64,000 nt of DNA, taken from Thiodiazotropha sp040506775 (lineage in GTDB: Bacteria; Pseudomonadota; Gammaproteobacteria; Chromatiales; Chromatiaceae). Made by a program: the position numbers and the translations under genes. Positions within the stretch are counted from its first letter, which is position 1. Each line of letters starts with the position of its first letter. Of this stretch, positions 52,818-62,337 are shown piece after piece. The notes beneath the pieces are model-generated. The model searched no databases. It saw only the letters and a program-made list of their open reading frames with translations, and had not been told where the DNA came from. Location: the NCBI GenBank assembly GCA_040506775.1, contig JBEVWC010000027.1:1-64000 (forward strand). The letters are read 5' to 3'.

Positions 52818-55121
52818 TCAACCCAGTGCACCCATGACCGCCTGTCCCAACGATAATCCCCCATCATTCGCGGGTACGGCTGAAGGCGCCAGGACCTTCA
52901 AGTCGAACGCCTGAAATTGCTCTGACGCCGCTTCGAGCAACAAACGGTTCTGCCAGACTCCCCCGCTCAGGACCAGGGTTCCGATATCGTGGGATTCAGC
53001 CAGATCCCGACCCACATGACACACCGCGTTGGCCACACACTGGTGAAATCGCGCGGCAATCCGGCCCGCTGCGGTACCTGCCTGCACATCCGCCAACAGC
53101 GCCCGCCACATGGGCGCCCAGTCGACCGTCCCACCCCGCCAATGATGGTCATAGGCGGAGTTCCGCTCCTGTGACATGTGCGGCTCTGCGGCGGCTTCCA
53201 GTTCAATCGCCGCATGGCCCTCAAACCCGGCCTGTTCACGGCAGTAACCCAGCGCAGCAGCCACCGCGTCGAACAGGCGTCCCGCAGAGGAGGCAGGCGG
53301 GCTGTTCAGGCCCTTGCGGATCATCGCCTGTAAGGTATCCAGGGGCTTCTGCCGTAGAAAGCGGATGATTTCGAGATCCGCGTAGTCTTGCATCAGGGAT
53401 TCGCTGTCGGGCAACTGCAGCAGGTGGGCCAAAGTGTTGCGCCAGGGTTCGCGCATCGCCATGGCCCCTCCGGGCATGGGCACGGACTGGAATCCGGCGA
53501 GCTTCTCGTACCCGGTGTAGCCCGCAAGGAGGAATTCGCCGCCCCAGAGTTCACCATCCTCCCCCATACCCAGTCCGTCCAGGGCGATACCCAGTACCCG
53601 CTGATCCCGGGGGATACCGTGCTCGGCCATACAGGAGACGATGTGGGCGTGGTGATGCTGCACCTCGATCAGTGGGACCTGCAGCGCTTCGGCCATCTCC
53701 CGGCCCAGTTGGGTGGAGAGGTAGTTGGGGTGCTTGTCCACCACGATCCGTTGCGGGGTGAAATCGAACAGATCGCGGTAGAGTTCCAGGTTGTGGCGAT
53801 AGTCCCGGTAGGTCGCCGCATCCTCCAGATCACCCATGTGCTGGGAGACGATGGCCTCACCGTCACGCAACAGGCAGAAGCTGTTTTTCAACTCACCCCC
53901 CATGGCCAGGGTGGGCGGCAGGTCCTTGAAACCATCGCCCAATGGGATGGGTTGCGGGGCATAGCCCCGGGCGCGGCGCAGCAGACGCGGCGCGGAGGCG
54001 GCGTAGCGCACCACGGAATCGTCCAGGCGGTTGACGATCTCCCGGTCATGCAGCAGCCAGACGTCGGCAATCTCTGCAAGGCGCTCCCGGGCTTCATCAT
54101 TGCCAGTGCACTGGGGCTCGTCGCTGCGGTTGCCGGAGGTAAGCACGATGGGACGCGTCATCGACTGCATCAGCAGCTGATGCAGCGGGGTGTAGGGGAG
54201 CATGAAGCCGAGACTGTTCTGCCCCGGGGCGATACCTCCGGGAAGGGTTTCACCGTCGGCGGGGAGAATCACGATGGGGCCGGCCCGGTCCTGCAGCAGT
54301 TCCGCCTCCCCGGGACTGAGCCGGACATAGCGTTGGACCATCTCCGGATCACGGGCCATCAGGGCGAAGGCCTTGTGGTAGCGGCGTTTGTTATGGCGCA
54401 GCCGGTCCACCGCCTCGGAATTACCCGCATCGCAGGCGAGATGGAAGCCACCGATCCCCTTGATCGCGAGGATGCGTCCCGCACGGATCAGGCATGCGGC
54501 GGCGGCGATGGCGTCTTCATCGGGTTCGCATGGGGGTGTCTGGCCCTGCGCATCCTCCAGCCAGACCCGGGGGCCGCACTCGGGACAGGCGTTGGGCTGG
54601 GCATGAAAACGCCGGTTCGCCGGGTCGCGGTATTCCGCTTCACAGGCGGGGCACATGGGAAACATCGACATGCTGGTGTTGGCCCGGTCATAGGGCACTG
54701 CGTGGATGATCGACAGGCGGGGCCCGCAGTGGGTGCAGTTGGTGAAGGGGTAACGGTAGCGCCGGTCGCCAGGATCGAGCACCTCGGCCCGACACTCGGG
54801 ACAGGTGGCCGCGTCGGCCGCCACGCCGGTTCGGGTCTCGCCATCGTGGCTGGAACGGATGCTGAACGCTTCGGGGGGACTGCCTTCGCTAAGTCGGGCC
54901 CGTTCTACAGCCTGGATCCGCGCCAGGGGCGGTGCCTCGGTTTGCAACCGTTCGATGAAGGCGTCGAGCGCCGCCGCGTCACCCCAGGCCGTGAGGAACA
55001 CCCCCTCGGCATCGTTCCAAACCTCACCCCGCAGACCGCAGTCCCGGGCCAGACGCCACAGGGTGGGGCGCATCCCCACCCCCTGCACGATACCGCGTAT
55101 CCGGATCGACTCGCCGATCAT
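52818..55121 (-). CDS. hypF: Carbamoyltransferase HypF
   Basis: This 767-residue enzyme makes the CN ligands of [NiFe] hydrogenase from carbamoyl phosphate and passes them to HypE. Domains run in order: acylphosphatase (IRIRGIVQGVGMRPTLWRLA, 5-90), zinc-finger pairs (CPECRAEVLD, CTHCGPRLS, CPACEAEY, CPECGPRVW), YrdC-like (about 200-390) and Kae1-like with metal-binding HHHAH (VQHHHAHIVSCMAEHG). The ATG at 55121 overlaps the hupV stop by one base (TGATG); a TTG one codon earlier is possible. All motifs are intact. It is the last gene of the leftward hydrogenase cluster. Confidence 0.97.
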   Translation of the reverse strand: MIGESIRIRGIVQGVGMRPTLWRLARDCGLRGEVWNDAEGVFLTAWGDAAALDAFIERLQTEAPPLARIQAVERARLSEGSPPEAFSIRSSHDGETRTGVAADAATCPECRAEVLDPGDRRYRYPFTNCTHCGPRLSIIHAVPYDRANTSMSMFPMCPACEAEYRDPANRRFHAQPNACPECGPRVWLEDAQGQTPPCEPDEDAIAAAACLIRAGRILAIKGIGGFHLACDAGNSEAVDRLRHNKRRYHKAFALMARDPEMVQRYVRLSPGEAELLQDRAGPIVILPADGETLPGGIAPGQNSLGFMLPYTPLHQLLMQSMTRPIVLTSGNRSDEPQCTGNDEARERLAEIADVWLLHDREIVNRLDDSVVRYAASAPRLLRRARGYAPQPIPLGDGFKDLPPTLAMGGELKNSFCLLRDGEAIVSQHMGDLEDAATYRDYRHNLELYRDLFDFTPQRIVVDKHPNYLSTQLGREMAEALQVPLIEVQHHHAHIVSCMAEHGIPRDQRVLGIALDGLGMGEDGELWGGEFLLAGYTGYEKLAGFQSVPMPGGAMAMREPWRNTLAHLLQLPDSESLMQDYADLEIIRFLRQKPLDTLQAMIRKGLNSPPASSAGRLFDAVAAALGYCREQAGFEGHAAIELEAAAEPHMSQERNSAYDHHWRGGTVDWAPMWRALLADVQAGTAAGRIAARFHQCVANAVCHVGRDLAESHDIGTLVLSGGVWQNRLLLEAASEQFQAFDLKVLAPSAVPANDGGLSLGQAVMGALG

Positions 55122-56572
55122 CAATGCACCGTGCAGACCATGCAGGGATCGAAGGAGCGGACGATGTGCTGTACCGCCACCGGTTCCTGCTCCCCAGCCT
55201 GGACCGGGGCGTTGCGCAGGGCCAGTTCCAGGGCCCCGGGCTGCTCCTGGCCATCCCTCGGGGAGAAGTTCCAGGTGGTCGGAGCGATGATCTGGTAGTT
55301 GAGGATGCGCCCCCTCTTCACCTTCAGCCAGTGCCCGAGACTGCCCCGGGCGGCCTCCACCAGGCCAAAGCCCTGGGCCTCGTCCGGCATCGGCGCGCCG
55401 TGGTGGAAGGCTTTACCCGGTTTGAGGTCCCGGGCCCACTGCTCCATCGCCAGGGTCACCCGGGCGATCTCCAGCAGACGGGCGATCACCCGGTTGCGCA
55501 CATTGCCGCCGCTTTGCCTTACCAGATCACGGATCAGGGGATGCCCATCCACCAGTTGTCGGGCCAGGGCGCCCACCTCCACCACCTGGCCATTCAGCCT
55601 CGGCGCCTTGCACCAGGTGTAGCCCTCATCCAGGTCGCTGGCCGGCAGAGTGACGCCCTCGAAGGGGTGGCGGGGTTCGCTCTGCATCTGCATCCAGCTG
55701 TGGGAGACATCCTCGCGGATGCGGGTGGTGTCCAGTGCCTCGACCCGGCCATCCTGCCAGACGCCCTCGGCGAACAGGGGACCCTGGTGGGTGGCGTAGG
55801 CCCCGTAGCTCATGAAGCGATCGCTGGCGCGTCCCAGGGATTGCAGATCCAACACCTCGGCGATGTGCAGGAAGCGTCGCAGATCCCCGTTTTCCGGGGA
55901 AGCGGCGTGGCGCCACTGTTCCAGTGCCTCGGCGGAATCCAGGGCGACGATCCGCTCCAGGTCGTCACCGAACAGGGTCCGCTGCAGAAAATCACGGAAC
56001 GCGAACAGCAGCCCGAGCAGGCGGGTACGCTCATCCGCGGCAACCGCGCGGGTGGAGCCGCCGGGCTGGATCGCCAGGGTGTGGGGCCATTTGCCCGCCA
56101 GCAGGCCCTGCAGGTGCATGAACTCGGCGCGGGGACCCAGCACCTCCCGGGCGGCCGAACCCTTGAGCGCCTTGAAGCGTCGCTCCGCCCACTCGAACCA
56201 GGGTTGCCGGCGGTACACCTCGCGGGCGAAGTCGGGCATGAAAAACAGGTAAAAATGGGTCAGGTGATCGGCGACGTTCTCCCCAGCGAGGATCAGGTTG
56301 ATGGCCCGTTCCCCGTTCGGCGGCGGGGTCAGCCCCATCACATCGGCCAGGGACCGCGCCGAGGCGGCGGACTGGGCCACCGAGCAGATGCCGCAGATGC
56401 GTGGCACGTAGACCAGTGCGTCGTAGGGATCCTTGCCCTGCAGGATCTGTTCGTAGCCGCGATACAGGGGGGAGACCACCCAGGCATCGGCGACCCGGTC
56501 ATCCCGGATCTCGAGTTGCACCTCCAGATCCCCCTCGACCCGATTGAAGGGACCGATGACTCTTCGACTCAT
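55121..56572 (-). CDS. hupV: Regulatory [NiFe] hydrogenase large subunit HupV/HoxC
   Basis: This 483-residue large subunit has both Ni-Fe ligand motifs: RICGIC (Cys60, Cys63) and DPCMVC (Cys477, Cys480). The chain ends at DPCMVCTVH with no C-terminal extension, so no maturation protease cut is needed. This is the hallmark of H2-sensing hydrogenases (HupV/HoxC, group 2b) rather than energy-conserving ones. The small subunit, the kinase HupT and the regulator HupR are encoded just upstream, confirming a sensor role. It overlaps hypF by one base. A 387-base repeat-filled gap separates it from hupU, an unusual split for this pair. Confidence 0.95.
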   Translation of the reverse strand: MSRRVIGPFNRVEGDLEVQLEIRDDRVADAWVVSPLYRGYEQILQGKDPYDALVYVPRICGICSVAQSAASARSLADVMGLTPPPNGERAINLILAGENVADHLTHFYLFFMPDFAREVYRRQPWFEWAERRFKALKGSAAREVLGPRAEFMHLQGLLAGKWPHTLAIQPGGSTRAVAADERTRLLGLLFAFRDFLQRTLFGDDLERIVALDSAEALEQWRHAASPENGDLRRFLHIAEVLDLQSLGRASDRFMSYGAYATHQGPLFAEGVWQDGRVEALDTTRIREDVSHSWMQMQSEPRHPFEGVTLPASDLDEGYTWCKAPRLNGQVVEVGALARQLVDGHPLIRDLVRQSGGNVRNRVIARLLEIARVTLAMEQWARDLKPGKAFHHGAPMPDEAQGFGLVEAARGSLGHWLKVKRGRILNYQIIAPTTWNFSPRDGQEQPGALELALRNAPVQAGEQEPVAVQHIVRSFDPCMVCTVH

Positions 56573-56959
56573 TGCGGGGTCACTCCATGCATGGGGGCCA
56601 TGCGGCGGGAATCACCTGGGGATTGCCGCCCAGGGACAGTTACCGGACCCCTCAAAAGGGTAAGGGATAAGCTGTCCCGCCTGGGTGAAGCCTGGATTTG
56701 TTTCAGACCGTTAATTTGATGCATGGAATGGTCACTTGAATGCGATGGAACCTGTTGATTCGTTCATTGGCAGCCTGATCACTATGCCCCAGGTTGCCGG
56801 TTTTGTTTGATGTCCCCTCTCCCCTCGATCTCGTTCCCACGCTCTGCGTGGGAATGCATACCTGGTCCTGTATTTACCGTCACTACACTGCGTTCTGATA
56901 AACCGGGGTATGCGTTCCCACGCAGAGCGTGGGAACGATGGAAAACGGCCGCATCGGCT
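56573..56959. repeat. Repeat pair between hupU and hupV
   Basis: The gap contains two oppositely oriented TTCCCACGC palindromes (56831-56858 and 56911-56938) close to the hupU stop; the rest (56573-56820) shows no gene or clear signal. hupU and hupV are normally adjacent, so this looks like an insertion into the operon. Confidence 0.75.
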
Positions 56960-57961
56960 TCATTTCTCCTCCGCCTTCTTCCCCGGCACCACCCGGATGT
57001 GATCGGTCACCGCGTTCTCCTTGAGCCGCACCGGGGTCGCCGCCTTGGCCAGCGCCGCCAGGGCGACGAACCAGGCCTTGGGCATGTCGGTGGGCAGACC
57101 GATGGGAATGCCGCCGATCTTGGGGGTGCTCTGGAAGGTGTGATTGGGGTTTTCGAACACCGGCGCGGTGCAGTTGATGCAGGCATAGCCGCCTCTCAGG
57201 CAGGAGCCCTCCCCGTTCCACAGGCGGGTATTGCAGTCGGCCCGGGCCTGGGTGCCGAGGCAGCCGAGATGTTCCATCATGCAACCCAGGTCGGAGTGCT
57301 TCTCGGCGCTCGCCTTGAATTCGTAATACTCATTGCGCGGACAGCCGTGATGCACCAGGTGGTCGGTGTAGCTGCGCGGTCGGTTGAGTTCGTCGAGGGC
57401 CGGGGATTCGTTCTCATCCAGGGCCAGTTGCAGCAGGGTCTGCAGCACCCAGTTGGGATGGGTCGGGCAACCGGCGATGTTGATCACCGGGAGTTCCCGG
57501 GGCGACCGGTAAGCGCCGCCCAGCAGACCACCAGGCTGGTTGCCGTCATACTGCAGCCCACAGGCCTGACTGGGATTGTTTCCGGCCGCGGTCATGCCGC
57601 CGAACGCCGCGCAGCTGCCCACCGCGATCACCTGGCGGGCCTTCAGCGCCAGTTCATGGATCAGGTCGCGCATCGGCCGGTTGCTGCCCGCCTGCCGATG
57701 GAACAGGCCGCTGCCGTTGGGTCCCTGGATCACCGAACCTTCGAGACAGAACAGGTCGAGGGTCAGCTCGTCATCCAGGATGCGCTGCAGAATGGCCTGC
57801 AGTTCGGAGCCGCTCTGCTCGCTCAGGCTCGGGTGCCACAGCAACTCGATGCCGGCGCTCTCCAGGGCGGTGAGCAGGTTCGGGGCTTCCGCATTGAACA
57901 AGGACAGGGAACAGCCGCCACAGCCCCCGGACTGAAGCCACAGCAGGGTGCGCCGGGTCAT
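56960..57961 (-). CDS. hupU: Regulatory [NiFe] hydrogenase small subunit HupU/HoxB
   Basis: This 333-residue subunit carries the Fe-S clusters. It begins MTRRTLLWLQSGGCGGCSLS without a Tat signal peptide, as expected for cytoplasmic sensor hydrogenases. Cluster ligands include Cys14 and Cys17, the Cys in AVGSCAAFGGM, the Cys in NIAGCPTHPNW, HGCPRNEYYEF and the later EGSCLRGGYACINCTAP group. It pairs with HupV to detect H2 and signals to HupT. The start overlaps the hupT stop by 4 bases, so kinase and small subunit are translationally coupled. Confidence 0.95.
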   Translation of the reverse strand: MTRRTLLWLQSGGCGGCSLSLFNAEAPNLLTALESAGIELLWHPSLSEQSGSELQAILQRILDDELTLDLFCLEGSVIQGPNGSGLFHRQAGSNRPMRDLIHELALKARQVIAVGSCAAFGGMTAAGNNPSQACGLQYDGNQPGGLLGGAYRSPRELPVINIAGCPTHPNWVLQTLLQLALDENESPALDELNRPRSYTDHLVHHGCPRNEYYEFKASAEKHSDLGCMMEHLGCLGTQARADCNTRLWNGEGSCLRGGYACINCTAPVFENPNHTFQSTPKIGGIPIGLPTDMPKAWFVALAALAKAATPVRLKENAVTDHIRVVPGKKAEEK

Positions 57962-59352
57962 CGGCCACCGCCTGCGGATGCCTTGGAATCACCCTCCGGG
58001 GGCAGCTCCAGGATGAACTCGGCGCCTTCCTGGGGATGATTGCGGGCACTCAGGGTGCCGCCCATCTCCTGGGCCAGGCCGTAGCTGATGTAAAGTCCCA
58101 GCCCGGTCCCCTGCCCCACCGGCTTGCTGGTGTAGAAGGGATCGAACAGGTGCGGCAGGTGCTGTTCGGGGATGCCCGGGCCATAGTCGCGAATCGAGAT
58201 CCGGATGCCCCCTGAGGGGTGGGTTTCACAGACCACGTCGAGCTGCTGCCGAGGCATGCTCTGCATGGCGTCTGCGGCATTCTGCACCAGGTTGATGAGC
58301 ACCTGGTGGAGCTGTCCCTTGCGGCCCAGGTATTTCAGCTTCGCCGGCAGTGTGTAGCACACTTCAGGCTTGATCCGCTCGGCCTTGATCACCCACTGCA
58401 CCGCCTTGCGGATCGCCCCGGGCAGATCGAACAAAGCCGCCTCCTCACGCTGCCCGCCGGAGTAACGGCGCAGATCCTGAACGATATCACTGACCCGCTC
58501 CGCTCCCTCCAGGGTGCCGTCGATCAGGGGTTCGATGTCGTCCAGGATGCGGCCAATGCGCAACTCCTCGTGAAGCTGGCGCAGGGCCGGTGAATCGACC
58601 TCCTGCTCCACCCGTTCCAGGTAGCGGGTGATGCGTTCTCCATAGCGTTTGAGCGCGTGCATGTTGCCAAACACGAAGCTGATCGGGTTGTTGAGTTCGT
58701 GGGCGACCCCCGCGACCAGGCGGCCGAGGGAGGCCATCTTCTCCGACTGCACCAGCTGCTGCTGGGCCTGTTTGAGTTCATCATGGGCCTGGTTGAGATC
58801 GTCATAGGCGCGTCTCAGCTCACCCACCGGACGGCCGATGAGCACCATGCCGACCAGACCACCGGTGTTGTTGTAGCGGGATGAGCAGTTCATCGCCAGG
58901 GGCGCGTTGCTGCCGTCGGCGCAGCGCAGGTTGACCTCGCAGTCGATCAGCGAATGGTTGCCCAGGCGTTCCGGGAAGTGCTGCAGTTCGCTGCGGGAAT
59001 CAGCACCGAACACCTCGACCAGGGGCTTACCGACGAACTCCGAGGCGGGAAACCCGGTGAGCTTCTCCAATGCCGCGTTGACCTGCTGGATGCGGCTCCC
59101 GGTGTCGCACACGATCAGTACGTCAGTCATCGACGAGAGCACGCTGTCGATGAACTGCTGGGCGAGTTCCAGGGCGGCGTTCTTCTGCTCCAGCTCGATC
59201 TGGTAATGGACCAGATCGGCGTAGACCGAGTCCATCTTGCGAATCACCTCGATCCAGGCGTTCTCCGAGTTGCTGTCCAGTTCCAGGGTGCCGCCCAGCC
59301 CGGCCTGCATGATCAGGCTGGCGGGGGGGTTGAGGAGATCGTTGTCGGTCAT
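57958..59352 (-). CDS. hupT: H2-signalling histidine kinase HupT/HoxJ
   Basis: This 464-residue soluble kinase has an N-terminal region and a PAS domain (about 65-180: FIDSVLSSMTDVLIVCDTGS). The dimerisation domain has phospho-His218 in GVAHELNNPISFVFGN and the ATPase has LVQNAADAM, YGPGIPEQHL and GTGLGLYISYGLAQ. The LNNPISFVFGN motif and gene order match HupT/HoxJ, which binds the H2-sensing hydrogenase through its PAS domain. It has no membrane helix. It is translationally coupled to hupU and follows hupR after a repeat-bearing gap. Confidence 0.94.
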   Translation of the reverse strand: MTDNDLLNPPASLIMQAGLGGTLELDSNSENAWIEVIRKMDSVYADLVHYQIELEQKNAALELAQQFIDSVLSSMTDVLIVCDTGSRIQQVNAALEKLTGFPASEFVGKPLVEVFGADSRSELQHFPERLGNHSLIDCEVNLRCADGSNAPLAMNCSSRYNNTGGLVGMVLIGRPVGELRRAYDDLNQAHDELKQAQQQLVQSEKMASLGRLVAGVAHELNNPISFVFGNMHALKRYGERITRYLERVEQEVDSPALRQLHEELRIGRILDDIEPLIDGTLEGAERVSDIVQDLRRYSGGQREEAALFDLPGAIRKAVQWVIKAERIKPEVCYTLPAKLKYLGRKGQLHQVLINLVQNAADAMQSMPRQQLDVVCETHPSGGIRISIRDYGPGIPEQHLPHLFDPFYTSKPVGQGTGLGLYISYGLAQEMGGTLSARNHPQEGAEFILELPPEGDSKASAGGGR

Positions 59353-59656
59353 GCGTTATTCCTGTCCTTGTTCGCCCTGTCGACCCATTCCCAGGTTCTG
59401 TTTGGGTGTGCGCGTCTGATCCTGCCTGCCCTGCTCAGACTGGGCTTACCTCGTCTGCCTCGTTCCCACGCTCTGCGTGGGAATGCATAGCTGGGCTTGA
59501 TTGCCCTGTACGGACTTGAGTGGTTTGCTGAACACATGGTCTGCATTCCCACGCAGAGCGTGGGAACGAGGGCGTGGTCAAAGCATAGCGTGACACTCCC
59601 CGGGAATAACCCAGGGTCCACCGGCAACAGGGTGATCATAAGCCTGGGCACCCGGT
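59353..59656. repeat. Repeat pair between hupR and hupT
   Basis: Two oppositely oriented TTCCCACGC palindromes (59461-59488 and 59542-59570), about 80 bases apart, occupy the middle of this 304-base gap. No gene is seen. Confidence 0.78.
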
Positions 59657-61144
59657 TCAATGACCCGCGGATCGTTTGCCGGGTTCATCCGTCAGCGGAT
59701 GATGCTGTTCCAGAGCGTAGCGCTCCAGCTTGCTGCGCAGTCCGACCCGGGACAGGCCCAGCTCCCGCGCGGCGCGGCTCTTGTTCCAGCGGTGGCGGAT
59801 CAGGGTCTCGCGCAGGATGCGCTCCTCCAGCGCCTCGACCCGGTCCTTGAGGCTGCCCTGCAGGCCGGTGAGATGTTCCACCACCGGTGCCTCGTTGCGC
59901 GGCGCGGCCTGCAGAATGCGGCTGTTGAGCAGATCGGCCCCCAATTCGTCGTGGTTGGCCATCACTAGCATGTGGGAGACCTCGTTCTGCAGTTCCCGCA
60001 CGTTGCCCGGCCAGGCGTAGGCCTTGAGGCAGTTCATCGCCTCGTCGGTGAATCCCCGGACCTTTTTGCCCAGGCTCTTCATCGCCGACTCCAGCAGGGT
60101 GTTGGCCAGCAGGGGGATGTCCTCCCGGCGCTTGCGCAGGGGCGGAAGGGGGATCACCACGGTGGCCAGGCGATAATAGAGGTCCTCGCGGAAACGGCCC
60201 TCCCGTACCTCGGTCTCCAGGTCCCGGTTGGTGGCGGCGATGATGCGCACATCCACGTGGCGGGTGCGGCCGCTGCCGAGGGGGCGGATCTCGCCCTCCT
60301 GCAGCACCCGCAACAGTTTCACCTGGAAGGCCGGGGAGACCTCTCCGATCTCGTCGAGAAACACGGTACCCCCGTTGGCCCGTTCGAACAGCCCGACCCG
60401 GTCCTCCACCGCGCCGGTGAAGGCGCCGCGTTTGTAACCGAACAGTTCGCTCTCCAGCAGTTCATCCGGCAGGGCGCCGCAGTTCTCCACCACAAAGGGC
60501 TGGTTCCAGCGCAGGCTGTTGTAGTGCAGGGCCCGGGCCGCGAGTTCCTTGCCGGTGCCCGATTCGCCGGCGAGCAGCACCGAGACATCGTAGGGCGCGA
60601 CCCGGCGGATCTTGTCGCACACCCCGTTCATGCAGCTCTCCGCGCTGCGCACGATGCCGTCCTCGCACTGGTAGTTGTCGCGCAGTTGATTGCGCTTGTG
60701 ATGCATCGCCTCGTCGAGTTGCTCGGGCATCATCTTCAATTCGATGGAGAGCGCTTCGTTCTGGCGTTGCAGTTCATACAACCGGGTGGCGTTCTTCAGC
60801 ATCAGCAACAGGCTTTCGGGATGCCAGGGCTTGGTCACATAGTGGTAGATGCCCGCCTCGTTGATCGCGCTGATGATGTCTTCCGAATCGGTATAACCGG
60901 AGATGATCATGCGGATCACATCCGGCCAGCGTTCGCGCACCTGCTTAAGGAACTCCACCCCGGTGGTCTCCGGCATGCGCTGATCGCAGAGGATGATCTG
61001 CACCCACTCGGATTCGAGGATGGTCTCGGCCTGCCCGGTGTTCTCCGCGGTCATCACCTCGAAGTCATCCTCGAGGATGCGTTTGAGGGTCTCCAGACTG
61101 CGGACTTCGTCGTCCACCACCAGCAGGGTGGGTAGTGTGTTCAT
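59657..61144 (-). CDS. hupR: NtrC-family response regulator HupR/HoxA
   Basis: This 495-residue protein has a receiver with phospho-acceptor Asp54 (IILCDQRMPET), a coiled linker and an AAA+ domain with Walker A GESGTGKE and the sigma54-contacting GAFTGA motif intact. A C-terminal Fis-type helix-turn-helix (NKSRAARELGLSRVGLRSKL) follows. HupR/HoxA proteins activate hydrogenase genes through sigma54 and, in characterised species, are active when unphosphorylated, with HupT phosphorylation switching them off. Position next to hupT and hypE supports this assignment. The target hydrogenase operon is outside the window. Confidence 0.95.
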   Translation of the reverse strand: MNTLPTLLVVDDEVRSLETLKRILEDDFEVMTAENTGQAETILESEWVQIILCDQRMPETTGVEFLKQVRERWPDVIRMIISGYTDSEDIISAINEAGIYHYVTKPWHPESLLLMLKNATRLYELQRQNEALSIELKMMPEQLDEAMHHKRNQLRDNYQCEDGIVRSAESCMNGVCDKIRRVAPYDVSVLLAGESGTGKELAARALHYNSLRWNQPFVVENCGALPDELLESELFGYKRGAFTGAVEDRVGLFERANGGTVFLDEIGEVSPAFQVKLLRVLQEGEIRPLGSGRTRHVDVRIIAATNRDLETEVREGRFREDLYYRLATVVIPLPPLRKRREDIPLLANTLLESAMKSLGKKVRGFTDEAMNCLKAYAWPGNVRELQNEVSHMLVMANHDELGADLLNSRILQAAPRNEAPVVEHLTGLQGSLKDRVEALEERILRETLIRHRWNKSRAARELGLSRVGLRSKLERYALEQHHPLTDEPGKRSAGH

Positions 61145-61189
61145 AACCGCTTACCTATGTACCTTTGTCTCACCATTCCCGTAACTCCC

Positions 61190-61271
61190 GTAGCCCGGGT
61201 GCAGCGCAGCGGAACCCGGGACCGGGTGTACTCCGAACCTCCCGGGTTCCGCTGCGCTGCACCCGGGCTAC
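61190..61271. repeat. Perfect long inverted repeat between hypE and hupR
   Basis: Arms of 31 bases (61190-61220, beginning GTAGCCCGGGTGCAGCG; 61241-61271) are exact complements around a 20-base loop. It is the same element as at 18078-18162, with two base changes in each arm-internal GAAG/GCAG position preserved as compensatory pairs. A single half-copy is at 921-955. Confidence 0.88.
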
Positions 61272-61290
61272 GTGTTTGCACAATCTGCGG

Positions 61291-62337
61291 TCAGCAGATC
61301 CTTGGCAGCTGTTCCCCGGCCAGCCAGTCGACCACCCGGTTGCCGCCGAAGCGGGTGCGCATCTCGATGAACCCGTGGGGGTCATCGCTGACCTCACCGA
61401 TGATCGCCGCATCCCGACCCTGGGGATGGGCGCGCATCGCCGCCAGTACGGCCTCGGCCTGTTCCGCGGGGCAGATGCAGATCAGCTTGCCTTCGTTGGC
61501 CACGTAGAGGGGATCGAGCCCCAGCAGTTCACAGGCAGCCGCCACCTGGGGTTTCACCGGGATCGCCGATTCGTCCAGGCGCATGCCCACCCCGGATTGC
61601 TGCGCCAGTTCATTCAGGGTGGTCGCCAGTCCGCCCCGGGTCGGGTCCCTCAGGCAGTGGATCGAGGGGGCCGCATCGACCATCGCCGCCACCAGGGTAT
61701 GCAGTGCGGCGGAGTCGGACTCCACCGTGGTTTCGAAGCTCAGGTTCTCGCGGCTGGCCATGATCGCCACACCGTGATCGCCGATGCTGCCGCTGAGCAG
61801 GATCGCGTCTCCCGGCCGGGCCCGGTCGCCGGAGATGTTGACGCCCTCCGGCACCACACCGACCCCGGTGGTGGTGATGAACACCCCGTCGCCCTTGCCT
61901 TTCTCCACGACCTTGGTGTCGCCGGTGACCACCGGTACCCCGGCGGCCGCCGCGGCCCGTCCCATGCTCATGACGATGCGTTCCAGATCGGCCAGGGGAA
62001 AGCCCTCTTCGAGAATGAAACCGGCGGACAGATAGAGGGGTTTCGCACCGGACATGCAGACGTCGTTGATGGTGCCGTGCACCGCCAGGGAGCCGATGTC
62101 GCCACCGGGAAAGAACAGGGGCGAAATCACATGACCGTCGGTGCTCATCACCAGGCGACCCGCGTCCACCGGAAAGCTCGCCTGGTCGTTGCCCTGGCGC
62201 AGCAACTCGTTGTCCAGGTGTTTGACGAACAGCTCGCCGATCAGCTGAGCCATGGCGCGGCCGCCGCTGCCGTGACTCATGTCCACGCTGCCGTCGCGGG
62301 TGTTGAGGCGCTGGCCGAAACGACGGTTAGCCGACAT
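61291..62337 (-). CDS. hypE: Hydrogenase maturation protein HypE
   Basis: This 348-residue PurM-like ATPase dehydrates the HypF-supplied carboxamide on its C-terminal Cys to cyanide. The ATG at 62337 (MSANRRFGQRLN) is used; the HypE core starts at VDMSHGSGGRAMAQLI. STDGHVISPLFFPGGDIGSLAVHG and GDTKVVEKGKGDGVFI are conserved segments. The protein ends in PRIC, the essential terminal Cys. It lies between hypD and hupR, separated from each by repeat elements. Confidence 0.96.
   Translation of the reverse strand: MSANRRFGQRLNTRDGSVDMSHGSGGRAMAQLIGELFVKHLDNELLRQGNDQASFPVDAGRLVMSTDGHVISPLFFPGGDIGSLAVHGTINDVCMSGAKPLYLSAGFILEEGFPLADLERIVMSMGRAAAAAGVPVVTGDTKVVEKGKGDGVFITTTGVGVVPEGVNISGDRARPGDAILLSGSIGDHGVAIMASRENLSFETTVESDSAALHTLVAAMVDAAPSIHCLRDPTRGGLATTLNELAQQSGVGMRLDESAIPVKPQVAAACELLGLDPLYVANEGKLICICPAEQAEAVLAAMRAHPQGRDAAIIGEVSDDPHGFIEMRTRFGGNRVVDWLAGEQLPRIC

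Noticed and set aside
55121..57961. Energy-conserving uptake hydrogenase HupSL
   Set aside because: There is no C-terminal extension on the large subunit, no Tat signal on the small subunit, and the genes sit with hupT/hupR.
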